A stretch of DNA of 51,447 bases from Dimargaris cristalligena (Eukaryota; Kickxellomycota; Dimargaritomycetes; Dimargaritales; Dimargaritaceae), in contig JANBQC010000147.1 in the NCBI GenBank assembly GCA_027576995.1, positions 1 through 51,447 of the forward strand, given 5' to 3'. The translations under genes and the position numbers were made by a program. Below are positions 1-11,140 of this stretch, piece after piece (the stretch's first letter is position 1; each line of letters opens with the position of its first letter). The notes under the pieces are model-generated. The model ran no database searches. It was not told the origin of the DNA and saw only the letters and a list, made by a program, of their open reading frames with translations.

Positions 1-3000
1 CTATATAGCCGTCAAGTATGGGCCACCAATTCCGGTATATTAGAATAGTCGATGAGGGCGATTCCCAAGTTAATTAAATATTGATGGCGATGTTTACCCA
101 AATTCCGGTCAGTAAACGAGCCCGGGCGGCCTTTGGCAAGTGGCCCTGTGCACCGCCGAGATCTTCCCTTCACATATGGCAGGGTATAGTCACTTAACCA
201 ACGGTCCCAAACGGATCAGCCCTCCAGACTTAGTGATGTTGGAAGGATGGGGGAGGGAAGAAAGAGGGAAATGTTGACCTACAAATTAGTCTTAGTAGCT
301 GGCAAAGGTACCCAGATGCGTCGATTGGTGGATTCTAAAGCTTCCGAACAGCTCTGGATTAGCGGGTCTACCGAAGAACAATACTTTTGGTTTTTATGTT
401 GGGACCGAGCCGGCCTGGTCAGCACCCAACACAGTTCTCCATAAAAGGAGCAGACGAAAAGAGTCGTGGGGTAAAGTATTCCCTGGGAATGGCAAATTTA
501 TACCAATAAGGGCCTATGGACATTTCAATTTTACCTGTTTATTGTGTTGCAGCGGAATGTTTATAAGGCATAATTATCCCTTTGAGCTATCCCCACGTTA
601 TGAAAAATAAACATTTACCCAGTTCTCACTAAACCAACAATAGAATACGGAGTTGTAAACCGGTCACGTTTAAGCCTAATACTTTTTTTCTGTAAAATGG
701 CCCGGAATTGCCAGTAGAGTTATTGGTAAGAAACTGAGTGGCTGTTCAATGCTATTGGAAAATGCAATGAGGTACTCCCTAATGGCCGTGGTCGATTGTT
801 GAATCGTACAACACCCGCTAGATGCCATTGATTAAACTCTAAGGCTAACCGCCCTCTGTAACACATAAACAGGGGTGTGTGAACAGTTCACATACCTCAT
901 CACCCAGTAGATCATTACTGTTAGCCTCCTAACCCATTTATAGGGTGATCAAGGCCCTGTTATATCCCCTTCCCAACGACAGACTCTCCTTACTCTACAT
1001 ACACTGAGCCCACCCACTTACCCGGATATGGTGAAAGTGATGGCGTGCCTCGGTTATGGTCATGCCTATACAATTGCCCGTTATGGGAACTAGGCCCTTT
1101 AGGTCTTCCGATTGTTCCACCGAACCCCCCCCCTCCATGAAAGCTACCTCCCTCACCCTGTTTTCACTCTAGTGTTTCGCTCGACGATCGTCCCCATTCT
1201 TTCTAGACCCCCCCACCCAACGACCCCCAACCGCAAGGCTTGTGATGGCAGTGGCTTGCTCTCAGCCATTCCCACTTACAAATTTGGGTACATCGTTAAC
1301 GTCGTTTAGGCATAAAGTTGCAGGACTCGGGTGGGCCCCTTTAACGCATTCTAACATCCGGGGCATTAGTCGGACATTCTTCTACAAGGTGAAATCGAAA
1401 TGTAGGTACTAAATGAGACTCGTCCGAGAGTTGTCGGCTATCCAAGGTTTTAGAAAGGCCCTGTAGGAAAGAGTGGACTGGGGGGGGGGTGGTACAGCTC
1501 AGCAATGATACACAGGTCCCTAGGGGATCGAGTGACTCAGTGGACTGCTCTTCCAATCTGTTCAGTCAACCCTACTTCCGTAAGATGATTAGGCCAGACT
1601 GAATTGCGGGGTTCCAAATGACCTAATACCCCCTGGTCTTTGGCTAAAGGGTTGGGGGTCGCCGCTGGGGGATGCGGTACGCCGATCGTTTTCCGGAGGA
1701 ACTATGGGTATTAGAGTCGTACTCTGCTACGCAAGGGTTAGAAATGGAAAACCCCGCGATGTCAATCGTATTACTTGGGATCGGGAATGCCTAGGGCCAA
1801 GCTACGTTATGTGGTTGATCCTAGTGTTACGCAAATGTTGATTTAGTAGTGCTAACTTGGTATTTTAACACCACGGACTTCCAATCAGTTTTTTGGGGGG
1901 GTATCCGACAATGCTTATCTTATTTTAAGGATGTTGCATGTCAAACCACAAGCAGGGTATTCTATGGGCGGAATAGACATTCGGATCCTTAGAGGAACCC
2001 CCTCCCGGTTTACTGATTATATGAGCCACGTTATGGTTAGCATGGATAGACACTGATCCAGCGACACTTGAAGTCGCCACTGAAGTTAGACCAATGTTCT
2101 ATATTCTTTTACATCATTTTGTTTCTTTCAATTCCCGGCTAATCCATTGCCTAGGGCGATCTACCAGGGTTAGGCAGTGGACGGATTCCTACTGCGATTA
2201 CACCGATTAGGATTGGCTAGAAGGTCGAGTGGCGACGCGTTTGCCTAGATCGGCCAACCCCTCCCACAGTCCGAACGCGTCGCGCTCTCTCTCTTTCTAT
2301 ATATACCTATGTTGGGCAATACTGTATTCCAAGGCCCTTGTCATGTTGACGGGATAGGTATAAGTGTGTATCATTACTACTCTCCAAGAGTCGCTGGTGC
2401 GGCTTTTGATGGAGTTGTGCTGTAGGTTTCTGGACGTCGAGTTGAACAAGGCGGGCCCCCCTCCCTGGTCGTTGATTTGGTCCCGGAAGAGCTATCAAGC
2501 GGGCGGTACAGTGGCAGTGAACATGCTGCTCGAAAGGTTAGGACTAGGGTCAAGGTGGAAAGGGTCTAACGATTACACTTCTTTGTCCAAGCGAGAATGT
2601 CAACTTGGTTTCAGCCCGTTCAAGGGAAATATGAAGGACCAGTATATTCTTGTATTCGTAGCAGGCCGGAGAAATGGAACCCGCCAATTGCAGTAGCATC
2701 AATTCCGACTCCGCCAACCTCCGGTTAAATACGAGTAGTTGCTCATTCTAAAATTAGTCCCTGAGAATCGTATAAGGGAATATACAAGCGTTACTAATAA
2801 AGGTTGGTAATCCTCGCCACTGCTAATAAGTTCTTGGGCTGTCTGTCAAATAGCCCTGTCAGCAATAGCCCTTATTTTAACTTTGTGAATCATCATTCAG
2901 CTGAGAAGGTAGTCTCTTACCCAATGGTCTAGTAAGCATGTTCCAGCCACTTGAAAACTCACCGAGGACAGCTCTGGGAAATGGTATTGACTACAGTACC

Positions 3001-3213
3001 GCCCCTAACTTGTAAGCCAGAAGGCATGTGGTTACAATTACTAAGCATTGCAAAGTTTAGGACTTTAGATCTTGAGTGACCAAAATAACAAAAAAGTACT
3101 TATTGAATGAGACAAGGTAATCGATTTGCCAGTCTCCCATTTGCATACATCCAGTCGTTTCTTCCTGAAGTTGCCCGTTCCTTTGTGCCTACTCTTCTTT
3201 ATTTACCCTATAT
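1..3213. other. gene-free stretch, left end of window
   Basis: No coding region could be supported here. The open frames are short (up to about 110 codons at 2364-2696), overlap one another on both strands and resemble no family I know. The stretch contains homopolymer G runs, for example around 1480-1490 and 1893-1900, and a CT repeat followed by TATA-like sequence near 2285-2305. CpG frequency looks ordinary, unlike the right end of the window. Confidence 0.5.
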
Positions 3214-3933
3214 ATGGCCGAACCTTCCGAAGGTCTTGATCCCGCCACCGTTAATTATGAATTCGATTTACTGTACTCCCACCTAATTGGCGACGAGCCG
3301 CCGGAGTCGCCCCATTCTACCATGGGTGCCTCCTCCAGGGCCCCTCCACCCTTAGCATCTTCTTCCGAGGACCCAAGCGGTTCCTGCAAACGATCGCTGG
3401 AAGATGTCACCACCTGGTTTCTGGCGAGCCCGGCCGAAGCCTACCCCGCCCTAGGCAGTAGTAGTAGTAGTAGTAGTAGTCATCACGACAACAGCAACAA
3501 CCACAACAACAAGCGACCCCGGTATGCATCACCCGGTTCGGGGACCCTATGTCGGACTTGTCGGCCTGCCCTCAGTCGCTATTCCAGGTATCGAGGCCAT
3601 CTGCCCCCACGTCGTTTCATAGCCAGGGGCAACCCGCCGTTAGCTACTGCTGCCAACTCAGCCCACGGGTCAACAACGCAGAGCGATACTTCGTCGAGTT
3701 TTGGAGCCGACTTGGTACGGACTACCAAATGCATCATTTACCGGCCCTTACAATTTCGCTGTATCCTAGATAATTATGATCCCCGCATCGATCTGGACTA
3801 CCTCTGGGAGTATCGGCTAGCCCATGTCAACGTGCCTCCCCTGTCGGCGAGTTCGCAGCCTGGTCAGCCGTTTCTGGCCCGTAATCTAAGAGTTTATAAC
3901 CCTAAACCCTGTACTAATCTATTCGAACCTTAG
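3214..3933 (+). CDS. unrecognised small protein, probably spliced (three exons)
   Basis: I do not recognise this protein. Read without introns it is one frame of 239 residues: an acidic N-terminus, a Ser run from an AGT repeat (about residues 83-90), an Asn/His-rich stretch ending in NNKRPR, then an Arg/Pro-rich middle that does not look protein-like. A second frame, open at 3480-3773, looks more natural in the middle and contains NNAERYFVEFWSRL. Two introns join the frames cleanly: 3522-3622 (donor GTATGC, acceptor TTTCATAG) and 3715-3769 (donor GTACGG, acceptor CCTAG). Exons 3214-3521, 3623-3714 and 3770-3933 then give 187 residues, with the helical-looking stretch running on into LDNYDPRIDLDYLWEYRL. 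The first donor matches one used in VMA8; the second is weaker. The start ATG directly follows CTATAT. I favour the spliced model, but function is unknown and the exact structure needs RNA data. Confidence 0.55.
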   Translation: MAEPSEGLDPATVNYEFDLLYSHLIGDEPPESPHSTMGASSRAPPPLASSSEDPSGSCKRSLEDVTTWFLASPAEAYPALGSSSSSSSSHHDNSNNHNNKRPRYASPGSGTLCRTCRPALSRYSRYRGHLPPRRFIARGNPPLATAANSAHGSTTQSDTSSSFGADLVRTTKCIIYRPLQFRCILDNYDPRIDLDYLWEYRLAHVNVPPLSASSQPGQPFLARNLRVYNPKPCTNLFEP

Positions 3934-4404
3934 TCCCTACCTTTTTTTTTACTATGATGCTAGAGACCAGTACTGTATTTTTAGTATTTTCCAAAATTTT
4001 GGCGATTCAGTGGATTGTCTCTATGGTTAGATTCCCTCTCGTCCAATATTATGCCAATCAGTGACTTATTTTAACGTAGACTAGAGCTTAGCTTCACCCC
4101 ATAACTGACAAGGAGTAGCATGTATATCATCGATAGGGTGGTACAAAGTCCCAGTGTATTTTTGTTTTGATCGAGCGACAAAGTGGAGCAATTTGGTGGT
4201 TAAAGGCTGGATCATATAATATAATAAATAAGTAAAATGAGCAGTACAGATAACTGTAATTGAAACAAAACAGCGAAAAAACACTTAGAAAACAATACCG
4301 AATAGAATGGTGGGGGAAGGGTCAAAGAATAAAGGTGGCGGTCGTATATTCAGGTACTATACGGCAATTCTAGTAGAGACGGTCACTTGACGCGGCCTTG
4401 GCGT
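3934..4404. other. convergent 3' intergenic region
   Basis: This is the spacer between the ends of the unrecognised + strand gene and VMA8 on the - strand, so it should hold two 3' untranslated regions. It is AT-rich with short poly-T and poly-A runs. No gene or repeat was seen. Confidence 0.5.
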
Positions 4405-5939
4405 CTAAAAGATAATGTCTTCGTCTTGGTCAGCCTGGAGTATGTCGGCTGGCTGGCTTTCGGCCTCATCTAATGAATAATAAAAAAGGTAATTACAAAC
4501 GGTATCAAGCACATATTACAGTATTCGATGGTTAGTAGGGCAATACCCATCTGGCGGTAAATTCGGCTGGGTGGGCTAGACTTGGCCTTCACCGCGGGAG
4601 CAGAAGGGTGTCCAGTTTAACTAGGCATGGTTCGCCGAGCAATTTAAATTAGTTATACATACCAAGTTCCCGTTGGGCGGCGGACGCGAACTCGGCCTTT
4701 TCGACAATGGCGCGGGCCTCCTTCTTCTTGGTCTGGATTTTCTTAAGACTGTTGGTCAAGAAAATACCGAATTCAAGGGGATTATAATCAAGTTAATACA
4801 TAGGTCCATAGGTGGGGTATATTCCAACCCACCGTTGGAGTCTACAGGATGAAGGGGCATTGCGTAGCATCAACAATTTTTTAATAGATAGGGCATACCG
4901 GAAAAATTCTTCACGATCCTGCTCGTCAAGCTCGGAAATAATATACTTGATGGTGTTCTCGAGGCGGGGAATAATAACGTGTTCAATGGCGTTGACTCGG
5001 CGGTTCGTCAGCTTAATGACCTCATCCAGAATGACAAAGGCAGTCTAACAGCAAATATGCATGGGGCGTTATCATAAAGATTCATAAACATATGTATATA
5101 TAATTAATGGTTAAAAGTGAATCAAGTGAGGAGGTCAATAGGTTGATGCTAAGATAGCCTGCTCCAATGTACGAGTTCGATAGTATCAATACCAGTCCGC
5201 GTAGGATTAACATGGGGCGAAATAATTACCTGGAGAGAAGCCAATTCCACGAGGGTTAGGATGGCCTTGGTGTAGGTGTCTTTGCATTTTTGGATTTGCT
5301 GGCCACCGCGACCCAACCCGGTCAGTTCGAACGAATTCGAGCCTTCGGAGTACTGCTCAAACGATGGAAGCATGACACCCGATACATTCTCCTGCTTGGC
5401 CCGAACGCGCAGCTGGGCACTCTTGACGTTTTCGCGAACTTGGTAGCTGTGTGGATATAGTTATATATATATCAAGACGCAGTCATAATATAATACGGGT
5501 TAGTCATATAGCGTGTGGTTAAGTATAAGGTCACTGCTATTATTATACCACCCAAGGTCCGAGGGAGGGGTTGCATAGGGCCCCCTTCCCCCCTCCCGTT
5601 CAGCATTCCCGCAGTCCGGGCGAATACAAAAGACCTCGGAGGGCGAGGGGTTAAGGCGGCTCTCTGGCTAGATAACCCAACGAGTTTACGCTCTCTCCAT
5701 TACCTAATGTCACCGGCAATGTAGTTGACTTCGGCCATGGAAAAGGCAGCCACTTGCATGACCACACCCATCTTGAGTTTGGCTTCCTCGATTTTCTTGA
5801 TGATGTCCCGGAATCGCTTCGTCAGGGCTTCACTCTTGCGCTTGAGCAGACTGTGGCCCGTCTGGGCGCCCTTCAGGCGGAGTTTCATGGTGGTCTGGGC
5901 CATCCGGGTCGGGAAAATGTTGAGACGGGGACCGGACAT
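4405..5939 (-). CDS. VMA8: V-type H+-ATPase subunit D (Vma8)
   Basis: Subunit D is the central rotor shaft of the V1 sector; it couples ATP hydrolysis in the A3B3 head to proton pumping across vacuolar and endosomal membranes. Five exons on the minus strand were resolved by eye: 5939-5704, 5446-5230, 5044-4899, 4748-4663 and 4469-4405. Their introns start GTAATG, GTAATT, GTATGC and GTATGT and all end in AG; phases are consistent and give 249 residues, close to the usual family length. The N-terminal coiled coil contains [16 protein letters not shown], the middle has the family signature [11 protein letters not shown], then [21 protein letters not shown], and the C-terminus is acidic and ends DEDIIF. 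These are hallmark stretches of the family. The start ATG is the first in frame and is followed by [12 protein letters not shown], a typical N-terminus. No anomaly was seen. Confidence 0.97.
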
Positions 5940-6839
5940 GGTGGCAAAGTTGGGTCACAGGGGGGCCGGGAAGGGCAGGAGCGGAGACTTGGTGTGAGTA
6001 TGGTATTGGGGAAGGGTACGTACCCAAGGTACAGCGGGTAAAGGAAAATAAAAGTAGTGTAATAGTAAAGACCGAAGGAAAGGAGAGATAAGGGGGGGTG
6101 GGGTCTATACTAAGGGCAAGAGAGGTGGAGCTAGAGAAACAGAGAGAGAAGGGGGAATGGGAAAAGTAATAAAGAAGAGCATGTCGCTCAGAGTGACCAA
6201 GAGCAGCCTGCCTCTTACCCCGCGCCACTAACTGGGCTCGAGTCAGCGTCCTCTCTCTTTCGATGCAGAAAGGGGATAGACAAACCGGCCCTGCCATTAA
6301 GTGTCGGGTTGGGGTATTGTTGGTTACCAGAAACGCCGCAGGAGAGGAGCGTGTGGGTCGTACCGTGCAACCTGTCCGCACAAGTGACACCACTGGAGGC
6401 GGTCGCCGTGATAATCAGGCCTCCGTAGTTAACCTTGCAGGTCATGTAGAAATCGAGTGCTTAACAGCAATCCTTACGGGTTGTTAAGTTCATGGGGCAT
6501 TACTGTTCAGTAAAGTCATAAAGCAATCCGGTACATTCAGGGTGCCCAGTATTGGTCCATGTTTATGGATGAGGCCGTCTCGGTATTAAAATTTAGCCGC
6601 CCTTTTTTAAATCGGCATTCAATCGCCTATTAGCCCAACTACGCCACAAGGTCGTTAAAATAGCATCAATAATATATCAATTTAGAAGGTTTATTCGGAG
6701 ATATATATATATGTTGGAAAAGTGTAGTAAAGTAAAAGGAATAAACCATCGTTGGCGGAACAATACAAATTGATGGGCAGAAATACAAAGTAAAGTACGG
6801 ATGAAGAGGCCGAAATGGCAGTCCATTTCCCAGGTCCTT
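5940..6839. other. spacer upstream of VMA8
   Basis: This spacer holds the 5' side of VMA8 and the 3' side of the first secreted-protein gene, both on the minus strand. Positions about 6040-6180 are strongly purine-rich on the + strand, so a leader transcribed toward VMA8 would be a long pyrimidine tract. Overlapping frames on both strands between 5830 and 6490 are not protein-like and are not called. An ATATATATAT run lies at 6700-6710. Confidence 0.4.
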
Positions 6840-7610
6840 CTAATAAGCCTTCATGGCGTAGCTTCGGGAGGCCGGCTGGGTCTGGTGAAGTTCCCATTCA
6901 GTCCGGGCCTTCTTCTCTTGCTCAATCACCTTGGGGTTGGTGATCGATCTGAACACCGCCGGGAAGTACGGGGAGTACTCGCCGGCCTTCAAATTAAAGG
7001 TCTTCAGCCCAACTTCTTCCATATGCGCCTGGGCTTCATATTTACCATATTCCACCGCGGCATCGTAACCCATTTGCGTCACCAATTTGGCCAGGGCCAC
7101 GCTGGTGAGATAGTGGTTATTCGGCTCACTCTGGCTGTCCTTAAGCTGGGCGTGCAGGGCCAACGGGACGTAATCGTGGTCGTGTTTGACGGCGTAGAGG
7201 AGCGGGTATTTAACGAGCAGTTCCTCGTCACTGCGGTGGAGCAGGTCCCCGATGCGGGCGGGGGTATTCGCCGCGTTGATCTCGCGTACCTTGGTAAATT
7301 CGGCGAACGGGCCCTGGGGCGGGCGGGGTACGGGCGTGAAATCGTAGAAATCGGCGTAGTCGAGGTTCGCCAGCAGGCGGTCAATGAATTTTTTTACCTC
7401 GGGGGATCGGTCCCGGCAAACGGCCATCTGGAACACGTGGAGGGGACTGTGGACCTTGGCGCTCCGCACCGAGCTCGGAAGTTTCCCACCGGGGAACCGT
7501 TGGCATTCCAGGCGGGTTTTGGAGATGCCGGTGGGGTCGGTGTTCGGCGCAGCTACGGCAACCGACACACCCAAGACGAACGCCAGGCTGAAAGTCGATG
7601 GGAAACGCAT
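6840..7610 (-). CDS. small secreted protein, YPLxYxxKHxH family member A
   Basis: Single-exon frame of 256 residues. Residues 1-21 form a clear secretion signal: Met-Arg, a hydrophobic core and small residues before a likely cut after VAVAA. The mature part has only two cysteines, C36 and C65, which could form one disulfide, and the motif YPLLYAVKHDH near residue 136. The protein encoded at 11141-11842 on the same strand shares the signal, a Cys pair with similar spacing (30 instead of 28 residues between) and the motif at nearly the same position (YPLVYGIKHNH). The two are therefore probably diverged duplicates. I know no family with this motif and assign no function. A longer antisense frame (6801-7736, +) is rejected because only this strand shows a signal peptide and a paralogue. 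A TATA-like site lies about 183 bases upstream of the ATG. Confidence 0.8.
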   Translation of the reverse strand: MRFPSTFSLAFVLGVSVAVAAPNTDPTGISKTRLECQRFPGGKLPSSVRSAKVHSPLHVFQMAVCRDRSPEVKKFIDRLLANLDYADFYDFTPVPRPPQGPFAEFTKVREINAANTPARIGDLLHRSDEELLVKYPLLYAVKHDHDYVPLALHAQLKDSQSEPNNHYLTSVALAKLVTQMGYDAAVEYGKYEAQAHMEEVGLKTFNLKAGEYSPYFPAVFRSITNPKVIEQEKKARTEWELHQTQPASRSYAMKAY

Positions 7611-7792
7611 GGTTATTTAAACGGCAGGAGAGGGAGGGGAAGGGCGTGGGATAGTTGGGAAGCTGAAGTTGAACTTGAACTTAGACGAACCCAAGGGATG
7701 ATATTCCAAAGCGGTAGACTCGTAGAGGTTATGTAGTGAACGGTGGGTAGGAGGATAGTATGAAGTTTCAATGAAGCGACGAGCCGCGGGGG

Positions 7793-7800
7793 TATATATA
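7793..7800 (-). promoter_or_regulatory. TATA-like element upstream of secreted protein A
   Basis: TATATATA lies 183 bases upstream of the start ATG at 7610 and is followed, in the direction of the gene, by a pyrimidine-rich leader. The paralogue B has a similar element at a similar distance (about 205 bases). A core-promoter role is inferred from this shared arrangement only. Confidence 0.4.
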
Positions 7801-9316
7801 CCTTTGGCCTAACTCGCTGTAAGCGCAAGAGTATTGATTGGCATGAAGAATTGGTTGGAGACTAGCAAGGCCCGACAAATGAATGGCCTAGTCCACCAGG
7901 CCCCTCTCCCGACATCATTGACTCCCCGCTGCCCGCCGGCACTGTGGGGCTCGGTAGCACACCCACTATAAACCCAATTGCGGAAAACGGGCAGCCCTCA
8001 GTGAGTGACTGGCTCCCGGCCAAACCCCCTTAAGCAAGTTTATGGTCATTACCACCTCAACTGGCCATTCGGTCCAAAGGGTGTTTTAGCTAGACTAGAA
8101 GTCGTAAGGAGTTCGCTTTCGGTATTCGTGTCCTACCAATTTATTACCAAACCAGCCCGACTCGGCGCTTAGACATAGGGTGATGTATTTCTATTATGTC
8201 CATTTCCATCGAAACCAGCTGGGTAGTACAGTCAACTTGGTCGCACACGTTGATGTAAAGCTGCCTTCGGATCGCATAATGGTTCCTCCACGCCTAGCGT
8301 CCGTTGGCAGCCCAATACCAACATGGTGTTGTTATTACTGTGTATACCGATAGTGTCAGTTTTTAAAGACTGTTATAGGTAAACCGGGGATAGCAATATA
8401 GAATTGGCTGTGGCGTTTATAGACCGAAGAAAACAAACTAGCTACAATGTGAACGCAAGTGCAGTATTATAATAAGCGGTTCGTTCTACGGTCACTCCCA
8501 CTGACTAGTAATCATAATATTCGCCACTCGGGCTTCGAGGCCGTAAATCGGACTCGCTCCAAACGGTCTCATCTACTATACACTATGGGTTAGGAGGATA
8601 CGGAAACCGTATGCGTCAGTGACAGTTGACGCCACTTTTACCTACTCTTCTTAAAGGGGAGGGCGATGTATCGCATTCGGCTGCAATGGTTACATCCGTT
8701 GTGGAGTTCACACTACCCCCATTCTTCGGTGGAACCTGATGTCGTCCTACATCTTTTTTTATGTGGGGTGGACTATTTGGGCCAGTACGTTTACTGCCGG
8801 ACCCATCGGTCGGGCCAGGACCGGTAGTTTCCTTCAAGTGCTTCCTCTTTAGCAACCCATCGGCACCAGGTTAACATGTTTCAGAATCTCCATTCTTTTA
8901 TTTTAGGGAGCAGCAATACTGCTTTTACAGCAAACCCCAGTGTAATCCCTCCGGTAGCACCGGTAGGTCAGCCGGGGGGGGGGGCACAGGCCTAGACATG
9001 GTGGTGGAGAATCGCCCCGCTTGACTAAATATTCCGCCACCGAACCCAGCGGCTAGACTAACGGACCAGGGTGATGGATTAGAGCTAACCTTTAATAAAC
9101 AGTGTCCGCTAAGTAGCACAGCCCATTTGGGTAACTGGAGCAGACGGGGCTGGCTAGTGGGGTGTTTTGGATCAAGTCTATGGTATCGTCGGTGAGGGCC
9201 GGTTACAGTGCGGTATTGAATGTACGCTAGACAAATTTGGCTGTAGCCGATACGTCATTCACCGCACCCCACCGATTGATAATTAGAAAGGTTCTAATGC
9301 GACTTGTCTGGTTCCA
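7801..9316. other. gene-free stretch between secreted protein A and the repeat cluster
   Basis: No gene is supported. Two minus-strand frames (9119-8925 and 8855-8616) have a protein-like Pro/Gly/Lys-rich composition, but they are separated by stops and match nothing I recognise; they may be a decayed gene. A G run of about 12 lies near 8975. Confidence 0.35.
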
Positions 9317-9459
9317 GTTGGGCAAGGTTCAACCGAGCTTTATAACAAAAGATCCGTTAGATGAAGCAAATATTACTGGTTAAAATTAAGTATCCCATAT
9401 ATTATCCCATACACTAATAATTTAAAACCTTATATACCTGGGCCGAATTTCACCCAGTT
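9317..9459 (-). mobile_element. MITE-like element, copy 1 (reverse orientation, diverged)
   Basis: A non-coding unit of about 143 bases matching the six other copies in this window along its whole length. In this orientation it reads GGCAAGGTTCAACCG, then a TATAAC block, ATTACTGGTTAAAA, CCCATATATTATCCCATACA, AAAACCTTATA, and ends near CACCCAGTT. Both ends are the most diverged of the family, so the boundaries are approximate. Confidence 0.6.
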
Positions 9460-9716
9460 GGTTAATTAGGCCAAAACTGTTGGCATGTTTAGTATGGTAT
9501 ATTGGAAAATTTCACGCAGTCATCGTTTAGCTTACAGTAGGATCCGGTCTTGATTAATGAGAGGGATCGCGGGACTATCTAACCAAATATCAGGAAACTG
9601 CTCACCACTCATAATTGTGGATACTACTTGGGAGGCGAGTTAAGTTATTCGGTAAATAGTAGGGGGGATTAGGAATTGATCAAATGTGACAACTATCATG
9701 GATTTACTTTGAATGC

Positions 9717-9857
9717 ATATGGGTGAACTTCAACCCAACTGTATAAGATTTTACACAAAATGTGTATGGGATAATATATGGGAGAATAACTTTTGACCAG
9801 TAATATTTACCTCAAATGGATTATTCGTTATACAGCCTGGATGAACTTCTGCCATAT
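9717..9857 (+). mobile_element. MITE-like element, copy 2 (tandem with copy 3)
   Basis: A unit of about 141 bases starting ATATGGGTGAACTTCA and ending in the inverted counterpart TGAACTTCTGCCATAT. The internal blocks CTGTATAA, TGTGTATGGGATAATATATG, TTGACCAGTAATATT and TTATACAGCCTG occur in order, as in the other copies. No open frame of note lies inside. Its right end is shared with the left end of copy 3. Confidence 0.75.
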
Positions 9858-9997
9858 GGATGAAATTCAAACCAGCTGTATAAGGGTCTACATAATATGT
9901 GTATGGGCGAATATATGTGAGAATAGCTTTTAACCAGTAATATTGGCCTCGTCCAATGGATTTTTCATTATACAGCCTGAATGAACTTCTCCCATAT
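9854..9997 (+). mobile_element. MITE-like element, copy 3 (tandem with copy 2)
   Basis: A 144-base unit from ATATGGATGAAATTCA to TGAACTTCTCCCATAT. Its final 30 bases are the exact reverse complement of the first 30 bases of copy 4 at 24159, and the whole unit aligns with copy 4 reversed at roughly 90 percent by eye. It abuts copy 2 head to tail and the two overlap by the four bases ATAT, so they share one boundary. Confidence 0.78.
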
Positions 9998-11140
9998 GGT
10001 GCTACGAGGAATATGCAAACTATGCTATTTATAATATAGCCCGGTGTATGTTAAGGGCAGAACCGATGGTACTTGACACCATTACATATGATATACTTCA
10101 ATGGTTCCGGATTACAGGAACAGAGTCCTTCGGTAGGATCTTAAGCATCCATGCTAGACTTTCCTGGGGGGGAGGTATACCTACATTGAGTGCGTTGAGA
10201 GTTGCCAACTCCAGTGGGGGGCCTATAGAGCGGAAAAAAGTGCCAACCAAATCAATGGGCCGGGAGGATTAGCCATGGCTTTATGTTCCATACTATGCCA
10301 GTTGATGAAAGCCGCCAACGTCGTTTCTTTTTAGTGGATTCGACATGCTCAGGCCCAGAAAATTCAAGTATGACCACGTTCAGTACAAATCCATCATCAC
10401 GGGATAAGAAATAATATATACCTATACTTACGGCAGAGAGGTAACGTCGTTCAGAAATCGCCTGCAAGAAACACCGTCTTGTTTATTAAAAGCCCACTGG
10501 ATTGAGAAAAAATATTGACAGAAATGGCGAAGGGGGGGGGTGGTTATCCAGTCTGGGGGTTATTAAATAAAAATAAGCATCAAATTCCAACATGTTCGGG
10601 TAATTTTAAGTTGATATGGTATGTAAGTAGCGGTATACAGCCAGAGCTCAACCCCCCCCCCCCCCTCACGCGAATGAACGATACTGGTCACCTGGGGAGG
10701 AAAACTATAAATAGTCTAAGAATTACTCTAGAAAGCGGTTCACCATAAGCCTATCACCAAGATCTATCACACTAGTGTATATGTGATGGCATTTTAGGCA
10801 AAATTTTCTTGAATAAACCACGCAAATCGGCGCGACTAATCTGTAAAAATATTATTATAGAGGATAACTGGGTACCAACTGCGTGTTCTTTATAATTTAG
10901 AAATATAAATATGGTAGATTTAAAAATGCGAAATGGATTATAAAGTAGTCGGCTTATACGAAGAACTATGAGCGAAAAAAAAGCTGGGGGAAGCGGACAA
11001 TAGGGAGATAAAACAATTATAAATATCACCCAGATTCTAGTGAATGCGCCCCTATTTTTAAGCGAATCGAAATATCTTTTGATGGGAATGAATGATAAAT
11101 ATGCTAGAGGAAAAGCCAGCGAGCGCAACTGCCGTCTTAT
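9998..11140. other. gene-free stretch
   Basis: No gene is supported. The stretch contains a G run near 10530, a C run of 14 near 10653 and an AT-rich segment (10780-11040). Frames here are short and not protein-like. Confidence 0.4.

Noticed and set aside
5830..6393. 187-codon minus-strand frame upstream of VMA8
   Set aside because: It overlaps VMA8 exon 1 out of frame, and its upstream part is the translated pyrimidine-rich leader.
6801..7736. 311-codon + strand frame opposite secreted protein A
   Set aside because: It is longer than the minus-strand gene but lacks any family resemblance. The minus strand has a signal peptide and a paralogue, so this is an antisense shadow.
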